Positions 32,640-48,200 of a stretch of DNA of 64,000 bases are shown in pieces. Origin of the DNA: Apostichopus japonicus (taxonomy: Eukaryota > Echinodermata > Holothuroidea > Aspidochirotida > Stichopodidae). The number at the start of each line of letters is the position of its first letter. Positions within the stretch are counted from its first letter, which is position 1. The stretch is taken from the NCBI RefSeq assembly GCF_037975245.1, contig NC_092562.1:18181521-18245520 (forward strand), read 5' to 3'. The notes under the pieces were generated by a model. The model searched no databases and was not told where the DNA came from. It was given only the letters and a program-made list of their open reading frames with translations. The position numbers and the translations under genes were made by a program.

Positions 32640-35600
32640 CCCTAATATCTCAGTCCATACAGTGGCGCGATGGCTTGGCGCACTGTACGAGCTGATGATC
32701 GAGACTCTCTTTTGCATCCGTGGTTCGAACCCCGGGTGATGACGTCTTTTGTCGATCTTTTACAGCAAGTGCCTACACGGGGAGCTGTAAGTATTAGTTA
32801 ATCCACCTAATATCTCAGTCCATACAGTGGCGCGATGGCTTGGCGCACTGTACGAGCTGATGATCGAGACTCTCTTTTGCATCCGTGGTTCGAACCCCGG
32901 GTGATGACGTCTTTTGCCGATCTTTTACAGCAAGTGCCTACACGGGGAGCTGTAAGTATTAGTTAATCCACCTAATATCTCAGTCCATACAGTGGCGCGA
33001 TGGCTTGGCGCACTGTACGAGCTGATGATCGAGACTCTCTTTTGCATCCGTGGTTCGAACCCCGGGTGATGACGTCTTTTACAGCAAGTGCCTACACGGG
33101 GAGCTGTAAGTTTTAGTTAATCCACCTAATATCTCAGTCCATACAGTGGCGCGATGGCTTGGCGCACTGTACGAGCTGATGATCGAGACTCTCTTTTGCA
33201 TCCGTGGTTCGAACCCCGGGTGATGACGTCTTTTACAGCAAGTGCCTACACGGGGAGCTGTAAGTTTTAGTTAATCCACCTAATATCTCAGTCCATACAG
33301 TGGCGCGATGGCTTGGCGCACTGTACGAGCTGATGATCGAGACTCTCTTTTGCATCCCTGGTTCGAACCCCGGGTGATGACGTCTTTTACAGCAAGTGCC
33401 TACACGGGGAGCTGAAAGTATTAGTTAATACACCTAATATATCAGTCCATACAGTGGCGCGATGGCTTGGCGCACTGTACGAGCTGATGATCGAGACTCT
33501 CTTTTGCATCCGTGGTTCGAACCCCGGGTGATGACGTCTTTTGCCGACCTTTTACAGCAAGTGCCTACACGGGGAGATGTAAGTATTAGTTAATCCACCT
33601 AATATCTCAGTCCATACAGTGGCGCGATGGCTTGGCGCACTGTACGAGCTGATGATCGAGACTCTCTTTTGCATCCGTGGTTCGAACCCCGGGTGATGAC
33701 GTCTTTTGCCGATCTTTTACAGCAAGTGCCTACACGGGGAGCTGTAAGTATTAGTTAATCTACCTAATATCTCAGTCCATACAGTGGCGCGATGGCTTGG
33801 CGCACTGTACGAGCTGATGATCGAGACTCTCTTTTGCATCCGTGGTTCGAACCCCGGGTGATGACGTCTTTTGCCGATCTTTTACAGCAAGAGCCTACAC
33901 GGGCGCACTGTACGAGCTGATGATCGAGACTCTCTTTTGCATCCGTGGTTCGAACCCCGGGTGATGACGTCTTTTGCCGATCTTTTACAGCAAGTGCCTA
34001 CACGGGGAGCTGTAAGTATTAGTTAATCTACCTAATATCTCAGTCCATACAGTGGCGCGATGGCTTGGCGCACTGTACGAGCTGATGATCGAGACTCTCT
34101 TTTGCATCCGTGGTTCGAACCCCGGGTGATGACGTCTTTTACAGCAAGTGCCTACACGGGGAGCTGTAAGTATTAGTTAATCCACCTAATATCTCAGTCC
34201 ATACAGTGGCGCGATGGCTTGGCGCACTGTACGAGCTGATTATCGAGACTCTCTTTTGCATCCGTGGTTCGAACCCCGGGTGATGACGTCTTTTGCCGAT
34301 CTTTTACAGCAAGTGCCTACACGGGGAGCTGTAAGTATTAGTTAATCCACCTAATATCTCAGTCCATACAGTGGCGCGATGGCTTGGCGCAATGTACGAG
34401 CTGATGATCGCGACTCTCTTTTGCATCCGTGGTTCGAACCCCGGGTGATGACGTCTTTTGCCGATCTTTTACAGCAAGTGCCTACACGGGGAGCTGTAAG
34501 TATTAGTTAATCCACCAAATATCTCAGTCCATACAGTGGCGCGATGGCTTGGCGCACTGTACGAGCTGATGATCGAGACTCTCTTTTGCATCCGTGGTTC
34601 GAACCCCGGGTGATGACGTCTTTTGCCGATCTTTTACAGCAAGTGCCTACACGAGGAGCTGTAAGTATTAGTTAATCCACCTTATATCTCAGTCCATACA
34701 GTGGCGCGATGGCTTGGCGCACTGTACGAGCTGATGATCGAGACTCTCTTTTGCATCCGTGGTTCGAACCCCGGGTGATGACGTCTTTTGCCGATCTTTT
34801 ACAGCAAGTGCCTACACGGAGAGCTGTAAGTATTAGTTAATCCACCTAATATCTCAGTCCATACAGTGGCGCGATGGCTTGGCGCACTGTACGAGCTGAT
34901 GATCGAGACTCTCTTTTGCATCCGTGGTTCGAACCCCGGGTGATGACGTCTTTTGCCGATCTTTTACAGCAAGTGCCTACACGGAGAGCTGTAAGTATTA
35001 GTTAATCCACCTAATATCTCAGTCCATACAGTGGCGCGATGGCTTGGCGCACTGTACGAGCTGATGATCGAGACTCTCTTTTGCATCCGTGGTTCGAACC
35101 CCGGGTGATGACGTCTTTTACAGCAAATGCCTACACGGGGAGCTGTAAGTATTAGTTAATCCACCTATTATCTCAGTCCATACAGTGGCGCGATGGCTTG
35201 GCGCACTGTACGAGCTGATGATCGAGACTCTCTTTTGCATCCGTGGTTCGAACCCCGGGTGATGACGTCTTTTGCCGATCTTTTACAGCAAGTGCCTACA
35301 CGGGGAGCTGTAAGTATTAGTTAATCCACCTAATATCTCAGTCCATACAGTGGCGCGATGGCTTGGCGCACTGTACGAGCTGATGATCGAGACTCTCTTT
35401 TGCATCCGTGGTTCGAACCCCGGGTGATGACGTCTTTTGCCGATCTTTTACAGCAAATGCCTACACGGGGAGCTGTAAGTATTAGTTAATCCACCTAATA
35501 TCTCAGTCCATACAGTGGCGCGATGGCTTGGCGCACTGTACGAGCTGATGATCGAGACTCTCTTTTGCATCCGTGGTTCGAACCCCGGGTGATGACGTCT

Positions 35601-38600
35601 TTTGCCGATCTTTTACAGCAAGTGCCTACACGGGGAGCTGTAAGTATTAGTTAATCCACCTAATATCTCAGTCCATACAGTGGCGCGATGGCTTGGCGCA
35701 CTGTACGAGCTGATGATCGAGACTCTCTTTTGCATCCGTGGTTCGAACCCCGGGTGATGACGTCTTTTACAGCAAGTGCCTACACGGGGAGCTGTAAGTA
35801 TTAGTTAATCCACCTAATATCTCAGTCCATACAGTGGCGCGATGGCTTGGCGCACTGTACGAGCTGATGATCGAGACTCTCTTTTGCATCCGTGGGTCGA
35901 ACCCCGGGTGATGACGTCTTTTACAGCAAATGCCTACACGGGGAGCTGTAAGTATTAGTTAATCCACCTAATATCTCAGTCCATACAGTGGCGCGATGGC
36001 TTGGCGCACTGTACGAGCTGATGATCGAGACTCTCTTTTGCATCCGTGGTTCGAACCCCGGGTGATGACGTCTTTTGCCGATCTTTTACAGCAAGTGCCT
36101 ACACGGGGAGCTGTAAGTATTAGTTAATCCACCCTAATATCTCAGTCCATACAGTGGCGCGATGGCTTGGCGCACTGTACGAGCTGATGATCGAGACTCT
36201 CTTTTGCATCCGTGGTTCGAACCCCGGGTGATGACGTCTTTTGCCGATCTTTTACAGCAAGTGCCTACACGGGGAGCTGTAAGTATTAGTTAATCCACCT
36301 AATATCTCAGTCCATACAGTGGCGCGATGGCTTGGCGCACTGTACGAGCTGATGATCGAGACTCTCTTTTGCATCCGTGGTTCGAACCCCGGGTGATGAC
36401 GTCTTTTACAGCAAATGCCTACACGGGGAGCTGTAAGTATTAGTTAATCCACCTAATATCTCAGTCCATACAGTGGCGCGATGGCTTGGCGCACTGTACG
36501 AGCTGATGATCGAGACTCTCTTTTGCATCCGTGGTTCGAACCCCGGGTGATGACGTCTTTTGCCGATCTTTTACAGCAAGTGCCTACACGGGGAGCTGTA
36601 AGTATTAGTTAATCCACCCTAATATCTCAGTCCATACAGTGGCGCGATGGCTTGGCGCACTGTACGAGCTGATGATCGAGACTCTCTTTTGCATCCGTGG
36701 TTCGAACCCCGGGTGATGACGTCTTTTGCCGATCTTTTACAGCAAGTGCCTACACGGGGAGCTGTAAGTATTAGTTAATCCACCTAATATCTCAGTCCAT
36801 ACAGTGGCGCGATGGCTTGGCGCACTGTACGAGCTGATGATCGAGACTCTCTTTTGCATCCGTGGTTCGAACCCCGGGTGATGACGTCTTTTACAGCAAG
36901 TGCCTACACGGGGAGCTGTAAGTTTTAGTTAATCCACCTAATATCTCAGTCCATACAGTGGCGCGATGGCTTGGCGCACTGTACGAGCTGATGATCGAGA
37001 CTCTCTTTTGCATCCGTGGTTCGAACCCCGGGTGATGACGTCTTTTACAGCAAGTGCCTACACGGGGAGCTGTAAGTTTTAGTTAATCCACCTAATATCT
37101 CAGTCCATACAGTGGCGCGATGGCTTGGCGCACTGTACGAGCTGATGATCGAGACTCTCTTTTGCATCCGTGGTTCGAACCCCGGGTGATGACGTCTTTT
37201 ACAGCAAGTGCCTACACGGGGAGCTGTAAGTATTAGTTAATACACCTAATATATCAGTCCATACAGTGGCGCGATGGCTTGGCGCACTGTACGAGCTGAT
37301 GATCGAGACTCTCTTTTGCATCCGTGGTTCGAACCCCGGGTGATGACGTCTTTTGCCGACCTTTTACAGCAAGTGCCTACACGGGGAGATGTAAGTATTA
37401 GTTAATCCACCTAATATCTCAGTCCATACAGTGGCGCGATGGCTTGGCGCACTGTACGAGCTGATGATCGAGACTCTCTTTTGCATCCGTGGTTCGAACC
37501 CCGGGTGATGACGTCTTTTGCCGATCTTTTACAGCAAGTGCCTACACGGGGAGCTGTAAGTATTAGTTAATCTACCTAATATCTCAGTCCATACAGTGGC
37601 GCGATGGCTTGGCGCACTGTACGAGCTGATGATCGAGACTCTCTTTTGCATCCGTGGTTCGAACCCCGGGTGATGACGTCTTTTGCCGATCTTTTACAGC
37701 AAGAGCCTACACGGGCGCACTGTACGAGCTGATGATCGAGACTCTCTTTTGCATCCGTGGTTCGAACCCCGGGTGATGACGTCTTTTGCCGATCTTTTAC
37801 AGCAAGTGCCTACACGGGGAGCTGTAAGTATTAGTTAATCTACCTAATATCTCAGTCCATACAGTGGCGCGATGGCTTGGCGCACTGTACGAGCTGATGA
37901 TCGAGACTCTCTTTTGCATCCGTGGTTCGAACCCCGGGTGATGACGTCTTTTACAGCAAGTGCCTACACGGGGAGCTGTAAGTATTAGTTAATCCACCTA
38001 ATATCTCAGTCCATACAGTGGCGCGATGGCTTGGCGCACTGTACGAGCTGATTATCGAGACTCTCTTTTGCATCCGTGGTTCGAACCCCGGGTGATGACG
38101 TCTTTTGCCGATCTTTTACAGCAAGTGCCTACACGGGGAGCTGTAAGTATTAGTTAATCCACCTAATATCTCAGTCCATACAGTGGCGCGATGGCTTGGC
38201 GCAATGTACGAGCTGATGATCGCGACTCTCTTTTGCATCCGTGGTTCGAACCCCGGGTGATGACGTCTTTTGCCGATCTTTTACAGCAAGTGCCTACACG
38301 GGGAGCTGTAAGTATTAGTTAATCCACCAAATATCTCAGTCTATACAGTGGCGCGATGGCTTGGCGCACTGTACGAGCTGATGATCGAGACTCTCTTTTG
38401 CATCCGTGGTTCGAACCCCGGGTGATGACGTCTTTTGCCGATCTTTTACAGCAAGTGCCTACACGAGGAGCTGTAAGTATTAGTTAATCCACCTTATATC
38501 TCAGTCCATACAGTGGCGCGATGGCTTGGCGCACTGTACGAGCTGATGATCGAGACTCTCTTTTGCATCCGTGGTTCGAACCCCGGGTGATGACGTCTTT

Positions 38601-39280
38601 TGCCGATCTTTTACAGCAAGTGCCTACACGGAGAGCTGTAAGTATTAGTTAATCCACCTAATATCTCAGTCCATACAGTGGCGCGATGGCTTGGCGCACT
38701 GTACGAGCTGATGATCGAGACTCTCTTTTGCATCCGTGGTTCGAACCCCGGGTGATGACGTCTTTTGCCGATCTTTTACAGCAAGTGCCTACACGGAGAG
38801 CTGTAAGTATTAGTTAATCCACCTAATATCTCAGTCCATACAGTGGCGCGATGGCTTGGCGCACTGTACGAGCTGATGATCGAGACTCTCTTTTGCATCC
38901 GTGGTTCGAACCCCGGGTGATGACGTCTTTTGCCGATCTTTTACAGCAAGTGCCTACACGGGGAGCTGTAAGTATTAGTTAATCCACCTAATATCTCAGT
39001 CCATACAGTGGCGCGATGGCTTGCGCACTGTACGAGCTGATGATCGAGACTCTCTTTTGCATCCGTGGTTCGAACCCCGGGTGATGACGTCTTTTGCCGA
39101 TCTTTTACAGCAAGTGCCTACACGGGGAGCTGTAAGTATTAGTTAATCCACCTAATATCTCAGTCCATACAGTGGCGCGATGGCTTGGCGCACTGTACGA
39201 GCTGATGATCGAGACTCTCTTTTGCATCCGTGGTTCGAACCCCGGGTGATGACGTCTTTTACAGCAAGTGCCTACACGGG
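32640..39280 (+). repeat. About 3.8-kb higher-order repeat, two copies
   Basis: Markers recur at a 3812-bp shift: the A-box-less junction (33901 and 37713) and GATTATCGAG (34240 and 38052). Nearby CCACCCTAATATC markers are offset by 3977 bp, which is one extra 165-bp unit in the second copy. So block duplication and single-unit gain have both occurred. Confidence 0.8.
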
Positions 39281-42200
39281 GAGCTGTAAGTTTTAGTTAA
39301 TCCACCTAATATCTCAGTCCATACAGTGGCGCGATGGCTTGGCGCACTGTACGAGCTGATGATCGAGACTCTCTTTTGCATCCGTGGTTCGAACCCCGGG
39401 TGATGACGTCTTTTACAGCAAGTGCCTACACGGGGAGCTGTAAGTATTAGTTAATACACCTAATATATCAGTCCATACAGTGGCGCGATGGCTTGGCGCA
39501 CTGTACGAGCTGATGATCGAGACTCTCTTTTGCATCCGTGGTTCGAACCCCGGGTGATGACGTCTTTTGCCGATCTTTTACAGCAAGTGCCTACACGGGG
39601 AGATGTAAGTATTAGTTAATCCACCTAATATCTCAGTCCATACAGTGGCGCGATGGCTTGGCGCACTGTACGAGCTGATGATCGAGACTCTCTTTTGCAT
39701 CCGTGGTTCGAACCCCGGGTGATGACGTCTTTTGCCGATCTTTTACAGCAAGTGCCTACACGGGGAGCTGTAAGTATTAGTTAATCCACCTAATATCTCA
39801 GTCCATACAGTGGCGCGATGGCTTGGCGCACTGTACGAGCTGATGATCGAGACTCTCTTTTGCATCCGTGGTTCGAACCCCGGGTGATGACGTCTTTTGC
39901 CGATCTTTTACAGCAAGAGCCTACACGGGCGCACTGTACGAGCTGATGATCGAGACTCTCTTTTGCATCCGTGGTTCGAACCCCGGGTGATGACGTCTTT
40001 TGCCGATCTTTTACAGCAAGTGCCTACACGGGGAGCTGTAAGTATTAGTTAATCCACCTAATATCTCAGTCCATACAGTGGCGCGATGGCTTGGCGCACT
40101 GTACGAGCTGATGATCGAGACTCTCTTTTGCATCCGTGGTTCGAACCCCGGGTGATGACGTCTTTTGCCGATCTTTTACAGCAAGTGCTTACACGGGGAG
40201 ATGTAAGTATTAGTTAATCCATCTAATATCTCAGTCCATACAGTGGCGCGATGGCTTGGCGCACTGTACGAGCTGATGATCGAGACTCTCTTTTGCATCC
40301 GTGGTTCGAACCCCGGGTGATGACGTCTTTTGCCGATCTTTTACAGCAAGTGCCTACACGGGGAGCTGTAAGTATTAGTTAATCCACCTAATATCTCAGT
40401 CCATACAGTGGCGCGATGGCTTGGCGCACTGTACGAGCTGATGATCGAGACTCTCTTTTGCATCCGTGGTTCGAACCCCGGGTGATGACGTCTTTTGCCG
40501 ATCTTTTACAGCAAGTGCCTACACGGGGAGCTGTAAGTATTAGTTAATCCACCTAATATCTCAGTCCATACAGTTTCGCGATGGCTTGGCGCACTGTACG
40601 AGCTGATGATCGAGACTCTCTTTTGCATCCGTGGTTCGAACCCCGGATGATGACGTCTTTTGCCGATCTTTTACAGCAAGTGCCTACACGGGGAGCTGTA
40701 AGTATTAGTTAATCCACCTAATATCTCAGTCCATACAGTGGCGCGATGGCTTGGCGCACTGTACGAGCTGATGATCGCGACTCTCTTTTGCATCCGTGGT
40801 TCGAACCCCGGGTGATGACGTCTTTTGCCGATCTTTTACAGCAAGTGCCTACACGGGGAGCTGTAAGTATTAGTTAATCCACCAAATATCTCAGTCCATA
40901 CAGTGGCGCGATGGCTTGGCGCACTGTACGAGCTGATGATCGAGACTCTCTTTTGCATCCGTGGTTCGAACCCCGGGTGATGACGTCTTTTGCCGATCTT
41001 TTACAGCAAGTGCCTACACGGGGAGCTGTAAGTATTAGTTAATCCACCTTATATCTCAGTCCATACAGTGGCGCGATGGCTTGGCGCACTGTACGAGCTG
41101 ATGATCGAGACTCTCTTTTGCATCCGTGGTTCGAACCCCGGGTGATGACGTCTTTTGCCGATCTTTTACAGCAAGTGCCTACACGGAGAGCTGTAAGTAT
41201 TAGTTAATCCACCTAATATCTCAGTCCATACAGTGGCGCGATGGCTTGGCGCACTGTACGAGCTGATGATCGAGACTCTCTTTTGCATCCGTGGTTCGAA
41301 CCCCGGGTGATGACGTCTTTTGCCGATCTTTTACAGCAAGTGCCTACACGGGGAGCTGTAAGTATTAGTTAATCCACCTAATATCTCAGTCCATACAGTG
41401 GCGCGATGGCTTGCGCACTGTACGAGCTGATGATCGAGACTCTCTTTTGCATCCGTGGTTCGAACCCCGGGTGATGACGTCTTTTGCCGATCTTTTACTG
41501 CAAGTGCCTACACGGGGAGCTGTAAGTATTAGTTAATCCACCTAATATCTCAGTCCATACAGTGGCGCGATGGCTTGGCGCACTGTACGAGCTGATGATC
41601 GAGACTCTCTTTTGCATCCGTGGTTCGAACCCCGGGTGATGACGTCTTTTACAGCAAGTGCCTACACGGGGAGCTGTAAGTTTTAGTTAATCCACCTAAT
41701 ATCTCAGTCCATACAGTGGCGCGATGGCTTGGCGCACTGTACGAGCTGATGATCGAGACTCTCTTTTGCATCCGTGGTTCGAACCCCGGGTGATGACGTC
41801 TTTTACAGCAAGTGCCTACACGGGGAGCTGTAAGTATTAGTTAATACACCTAATATATCAGTCCATACAGTGGCGCGATGGCTTGGCGCACTGTACGAGC
41901 TGATGATCGAGACTCTCTTTTGCATCCGTGGTTCGAACCCCGGGTGATGACGTCTTTTGCCGATCTTTTACAGCAAGTGCCTACACGGGGAGATGTAAGT
42001 ATTAGTTAATCCACCTAATATATCAGTCCATACAGTGGCGCGATGGCTTGGCGCACTGTACGAGCTGATGATCGAGACTCTCTTTTGCATCCGTGGTTCG
42101 AACCCCGGGTGATGACGTCTTTTCCCGATCTTTTACAGCAAGTGCCTACACGGGGAGCTGTAAGTATTAGTTAATCCACCTAATATCTCAGTCCATACAG

Positions 42201-45200
42201 TGGCGCGATGGCTTGGCGCACTGTACGAGCTGATGATCGAGACTCTCTTTTGCATCCGTGGTTCGAACCCCGGGTGATGACGTCTTTTGCCGATCTTTTA
42301 CAGCAAGTGCCTACACGGGCGCACTGTACGAGCTGATGATCGAGACTCTCTTTTGCATCCGTGGTTCGAACCCCGGGTGATGACGTCTTTTGCCGATCTT
42401 TTACAGCAAGTGCCTACACGGGGAGCTGTAAGTATTAGTTAATCCACCTAATATCTCAGTCCATACAGTGGCGCGATGGCTTGGCGCACTGTACGAGCTG
42501 ATGATCGAGACTCTCTTTTGCATCCGTGGTTCGAACCCCGGGTGATGACGTCTTTTGCCGATCTTTTACAGCAAGTGCCTACACGGGGAGCTGTAAGTAT
42601 TAGTTAATCCACCTAATATCTCAGTCCATACAGTGGCGCGATGGCTTGACGCACTGTACGAGCTGATGATCGAGACTCTCTTTTGCATCCGTGGTTCGAA
42701 CCCCGGGTGATGACGTCTTTTGCCGATCTTTTACAGCAAGTGCCTACACGGGGAGCTGTAAGTATTAGTTAATCCACCTAATATCTCAGTCCATACAGTG
42801 GCGCGATGGCTTGGCGCACTGTACGAGCTGATGATCGAGACTCTCTTTTGCATCCGTGGTTCGAACCCCGGATGATGACGTCTTTTGCCGATCTTTTACA
42901 GCAAGTGCCTACACGGGGAGCTGTAAGTATTAGTTAATCCACCTAATATCTCAGTCCAAACACTGGCGCGATGGCTTGGCGCACTGTACGAGCTGATGAT
43001 CGAGACTCTCTTTTGCATCCGTGTTTCGAACCCCGGGTGATGACGTCTTTTACAGCAAGTGCCTACACGGGGAGCTGTAAGTATTAGTTAATACACCTAA
43101 TATATCAGTCCATACAGTGGCGCGATGGCTTGGCGCACTGTACGAGCTGATGATCGAGACTCTCTTTTGCATCCGTGGTTCGAACCCCGGGTGATGACGT
43201 CTTTTGCCGATGTTTTACAGCAAGTGCCTACACGGGGAGATGTAAGTATTAGTTAATCCACCTAATATCTCAGTCCATACAGTGGCGCGATGGCTTGGCG
43301 CACTGTACGAGCTGATGATCGAGACTCTCTTTTGCATCCGTGGTTCGAACCCCGGGTGATGACGTCTTTTGCCGATCTTTTACAGCAAGTGCCTACACGG
43401 GGAGCTGTAAGTATTAGTTAATCCACCTAATATCTCAGTCCATACAGTGGCGCGATGGCTTGGCGCACTGTACGAGCTGATGATCGAGACTCTCTTTTGC
43501 ATCCGTGGTTCGAACCCCGGGTGATGACGTCTTTTGCCGATCTTTTACAGCAAGTGCCTACACGGGGAGCTGTAAGTTTTAGTTAATCCACCTAATATCT
43601 CAGTCCATACAGTGGCGCGATGGCTTGGCGCACTGTACGAGCTGATGATCGAGACTCTCTTTTGCATCCGTGGTTCGAACCCCGGGTGATGACGTCTTTT
43701 ACAGCAAGTGCCTACACGGGGAGCTGTAAGTATTAGTTAATACACCTAATATATCAGTCCATACAGTGGCGCGATGGCTTGGCGCACTGTACGAGCTGAT
43801 GATCGAGACTCTCTTTTGCATCCGTGGTTCGAACCCCGGGTGATGACGTCTTTTGCCGATCTTTTACAGCAAGTGCCTACACGGGGAGATGTAAGTATTA
43901 GTTAATCCACCTAATATCTCAGTCCATACAGTGGCGCGATGGCTTGGCGCACTGTACGAGCTGATGATCGAGACTCTCTTTTGCATCCGTGGTTCGAACC
44001 CCGGGTGATGACGTCTTTTGCCGATCTTTTACAGCAAGTGCCTACACGGGGAGCTGTAAGTATTAGTTAATCCACCTAATATCTCAGTCCATACAGTGGC
44101 GCGATGGCTTGGCGCACTGTACGAGCTGATGATCGAGACTCTCTTTTGCATCCGTGGTTCGAACCCCGGGTGATGACGTCTTTTGCCGATCTTTTACAGC
44201 AAGAGCCTACACGGGCGCACTGTACGAGCTGATGATCGAGACTCTCTTTTGCATCCGTGGTTCGAACCCCGGGTGATGACGTCTTTTGCCGATCTTTTAC
44301 AGCAAGTGCCTACACGGGGAGCTGTAAGTATTAGTTAATCCACCTAATATCTCAGTCCATACAGTGGCGCGATGGCTTGGCGCACTGTACGAGCTGATGA
44401 TCGAGACTCTCTTTTGCATCCGTGGTTCGAACCCCGGGTGATGACGTCTTTTGCCGATCTTTTACAGCAAGTGCTTACACGGGGAGATGTAAGTATTAGT
44501 TAATCCATCTAATATCTCAGTCCATACAGTGGCGCGATGGCTTGGCGCACTGTACGAGCTGATGATCGAGACTCTCTTTTGCATCCGTGGTTCGAACCCC
44601 GGGTGATGACGTCTTTTGCCGATCTTTTACAGCAAGTGCCTACACGGGGAGCTGTAAGTATTAGTTAATCCACCTAATATCTCAGTCCATACAGTGGCGC
44701 GATGGCTTGGCGCACTGTACGAGCTGATGATCGAGACTCTCTTTTGCATCCGTGGTTCGAACCCCGGGTGATGACGTCTTTTGCCGATCTTTTACAGCAA
44801 GTGCCTACACGGGGAGCTGTAAGTATTAGTTAATCCACCTAATATCTCAGTCCATACAGTTTCGCGATGGCTTGGCGCACTGTACGAGCTGATGATCGAG
44901 ACTCTCTTTTGCATCCGTGGTTCGAACCCCGGATGATGACGTCTTTTGCCGATCTTTTACAGCAAGTGCCTACACGGGGAGCTGTAAGTATTAGTTAATC
45001 CACCTAATATCTCAGTCCATACAGTGGCGCGATGGCTTGGCGCACTGTACGAGCTGATGATCGCGACTCTCTTTTGCATCCGTGGTTCGAACCCCGGGTG
45101 ATGACGTCTTTTGCCGATCTTTTACAGCAAGTGCCTACACGGGGAGCTGTAAGTATTAGTTAATCCACCAAATATCTCAGTCCATACAGTGGCGCGATGG

Positions 45201-48200
45201 CTTGGCGCACTGTACGAGCTGATGATCGAGACTCTCTTTTGCATCCGTGGTTCGAACCCCGGGTGATGACGTCTTTTGCCGATCTTTTACAGCAAGTGCC
45301 TACACGGGGAGCTGTAAGTATTAGTTAATCCACCTTATATCTCAGTCCATACAGTGGCGCGATGGCTTGGCGCACTGTACGAGCTGATGATCGAGACTCT
45401 CTTTTGCATCCGTGGTTCGAACCCCGGGTGATGACGTCTTTTGCCGATCTTTTACAGCAAGTGCCTACACGGAGAGCTGTAAGTATTAGTTAATCCACCT
45501 AATATCTCAGTCCATACAGTGGCGCGATGGCTTGGCGCACTGTACGAGCTGATGATCGAGACTCTCTTTTGCATCCGTGGTTCGAACCCCGGGTGATGAC
45601 GTCTTTTGCCGATCTTTTACAGCAAGTGCCTACACGGGGAGCTGTAAGTATTAGTTAATCCACCTAATATCTCAGTCCATACAGTGGCGCGATGGCTTGC
45701 GCACTGTACGAGCTGATGATCGAGACTCTCTTTTGCATCCGTGGTTCGAACCCCGGGTGATGACGTCTTTTGCCGATCTTTTACTGCAAGTGCCTACACG
45801 GGGAGCTGTAAGTATTAGTTAATCCACCTAATATCTCAGTCCATACAGTGGCGCGATGGCTTGGCGCACTGTACGAGCTGATGATCGAGACTCTCTTTTG
45901 CATCCGTGGTTCGAACCCCGGGTGATGACGTCTTTTACAGCAAGTGCCTACACGGGGAGCTGTAAGTTTTAGTTAATCCACCTAATATCTCAGTCCATAC
46001 AGTGGCGCGATGGCTTGGCGCACTGTACGAGCTGATGATCGAGACTCTCTTTTGCATCCGTGGTTCGAACCCCGGGTGATGACGTCTTTTACAGCAAGTG
46101 CCTACACGGGGAGCTGTAAGTATTAGTTAATACACCTAATATATCAGTCCATACAGTGGCGCGATGGCTTGGCGCACTGTACGAGCTGATGATCGAGACT
46201 CTCTTTTGCATCCGTGGTTCGAACCCCGGGTGATGACGTCTTTTGCCGATCTTTTACAGCAAGTGCCTACACGGGGAGATGTAAGTATTAGTTAATCCAC
46301 CTAATATATCAGTCCATACAGTGGCGCGATGGCTTGGCGCACTGTACGAGCTGATGATCGAGACTCTCTTTTGCATCCGTGGTTCGAACCCCGGGTGATG
46401 ACGTCTTTTCCCGATCTTTTACAGCAAGTGCCTACACGGGGAGCTGTAAGTATTAGTTAATCCACCTAATATCTCAGTCCATACAGTGGCGCGATGGCTT
46501 GGCGCACTGTACGAGCTGATGATCGAGACGCTCTTTTGCATCCGTGGTTCGAACCCCGGGTGATGACGTCTTTTGCCGATCTTTTACAGCAAGTGCCTAC
46601 ACGGGCGCACTGTACGAGCTGATGATCGAGACTCTCTTTTGCATCCGTGGTTCGAACCCCGGGTGATGACGTCTTTTGCCGATCTTTTACAGCAAGTGCC
46701 TACACGGGGAGCTGTAAGTATTAGTTAATCCACCTAATATCTCAGTCCATACAGTGGCGCGATGGCTTGGCGCACTGTACGAGCTGATGATCGAGACTCT
46801 CTTTTGCATCCGTGGTTCGAACCCCGGGTGATGACGTCTTTTGCCGATCTTTTACAGCAAGTGCCTACACGGGGAGCTGTAAGTATTAGTTAATCCACCT
46901 AATATCTCAGTCCATACAGTGGCGCGATGGCTTGACGCACTGTACGAGCTGATGATCGAGACTCTCTTTTGCATCCGTGGTTCGAACCCCGGGTGATGAC
47001 GTCTTTTGCCGATCTTTTACAGCAAGTGCCTACACGGGGAGCTGTAAGTATTAGTTAATCCACCTAATATCTCAGTCCATACAGTGGCGCGATGGCTTGG
47101 CGCACTGTACGAGCTGATGATCGAGACTCTCTTTTGCATCCGTGGTTCGAACCCCGGGTGATGACGTCTTTTGCCGATCTTTTACAGCAAGTGCCTACAC
47201 GGGGAGCTGTAAGTATTAGTTAATCCACCTAATATCTCAGTCCATACAGTGGCGCGATGGCTTGGCGCACTGTACGAGCTGATGATCGAGACTCTCTTTT
47301 GCATCCGTGGTTCGAACCCCGGATGATGACGTCTTTTGCCGATCTTTTACAGCAAGTGCCTACACGGGGAGCTGTAAGTATTAGTTAATCCACCTAATAT
47401 CTCAGTCCAAACACTGGCGCGATGGCGTGGCGCACTGTACGAGCTGATGATCGAGACTCTCTTTTGCATCCGTGTTTCGAACCCCGGGTGATGACGTCTT
47501 TTACAGCAAGTGCCTACACGGGGAGCTGTAAGTATTAGTTAATACACCTAATATATCAGTCCATACAGTGGCGCGATGGCTTGGCGCACTGTACGAGCTG
47601 ATGATCGAGACTCTCTTTTGCATCCGTGGTTCGAACCCCGGGTGATGACGTCTTTTGCCGATGTTTTACAGCAAGTGCCTACACGGGGAGATGTAAGTAT
47701 TAGTTAATCCACCTAATATCTCAGTCCATACAGTGGCGCGATGGCTTGGCGCACTGTACGAGCTGATGATCGAGACTCTCTTTTGCATCCGTGGTTCGAA
47801 CCCCGGGTGATGACGTCTTTTGCCGATCTTTTACAGCAAGTGCCTACACGGGGAGCTGTAAGTATTAGTTAATCCACCTAATATCTCAGTCCATACAGTG
47901 GCGCGATGGCTTGGCGCACTGTACGAGCTGATGATCGAGACTCTCTTTTGCATCCGTGGTTCGAACCCCGGGTGATGACGTCTTTTGCCGATCTTTTACA
48001 GCAAGTGCCTACACGGGGAGCTGTAAGTATTAGTTAATCCACCTAATATCTCAGTCCATACAGTTTCGCGATGGCTTGGCGCACTGTACGAGCTGATGAT
48101 CGAGACTCTCTTTTGCATCCGTGGTTCGAACCCCGGGTGATGACGTCTTTTGCCGATCTTTTACAGCAAGAGCCTACACGGGCGCACTGTACGAGCTGAT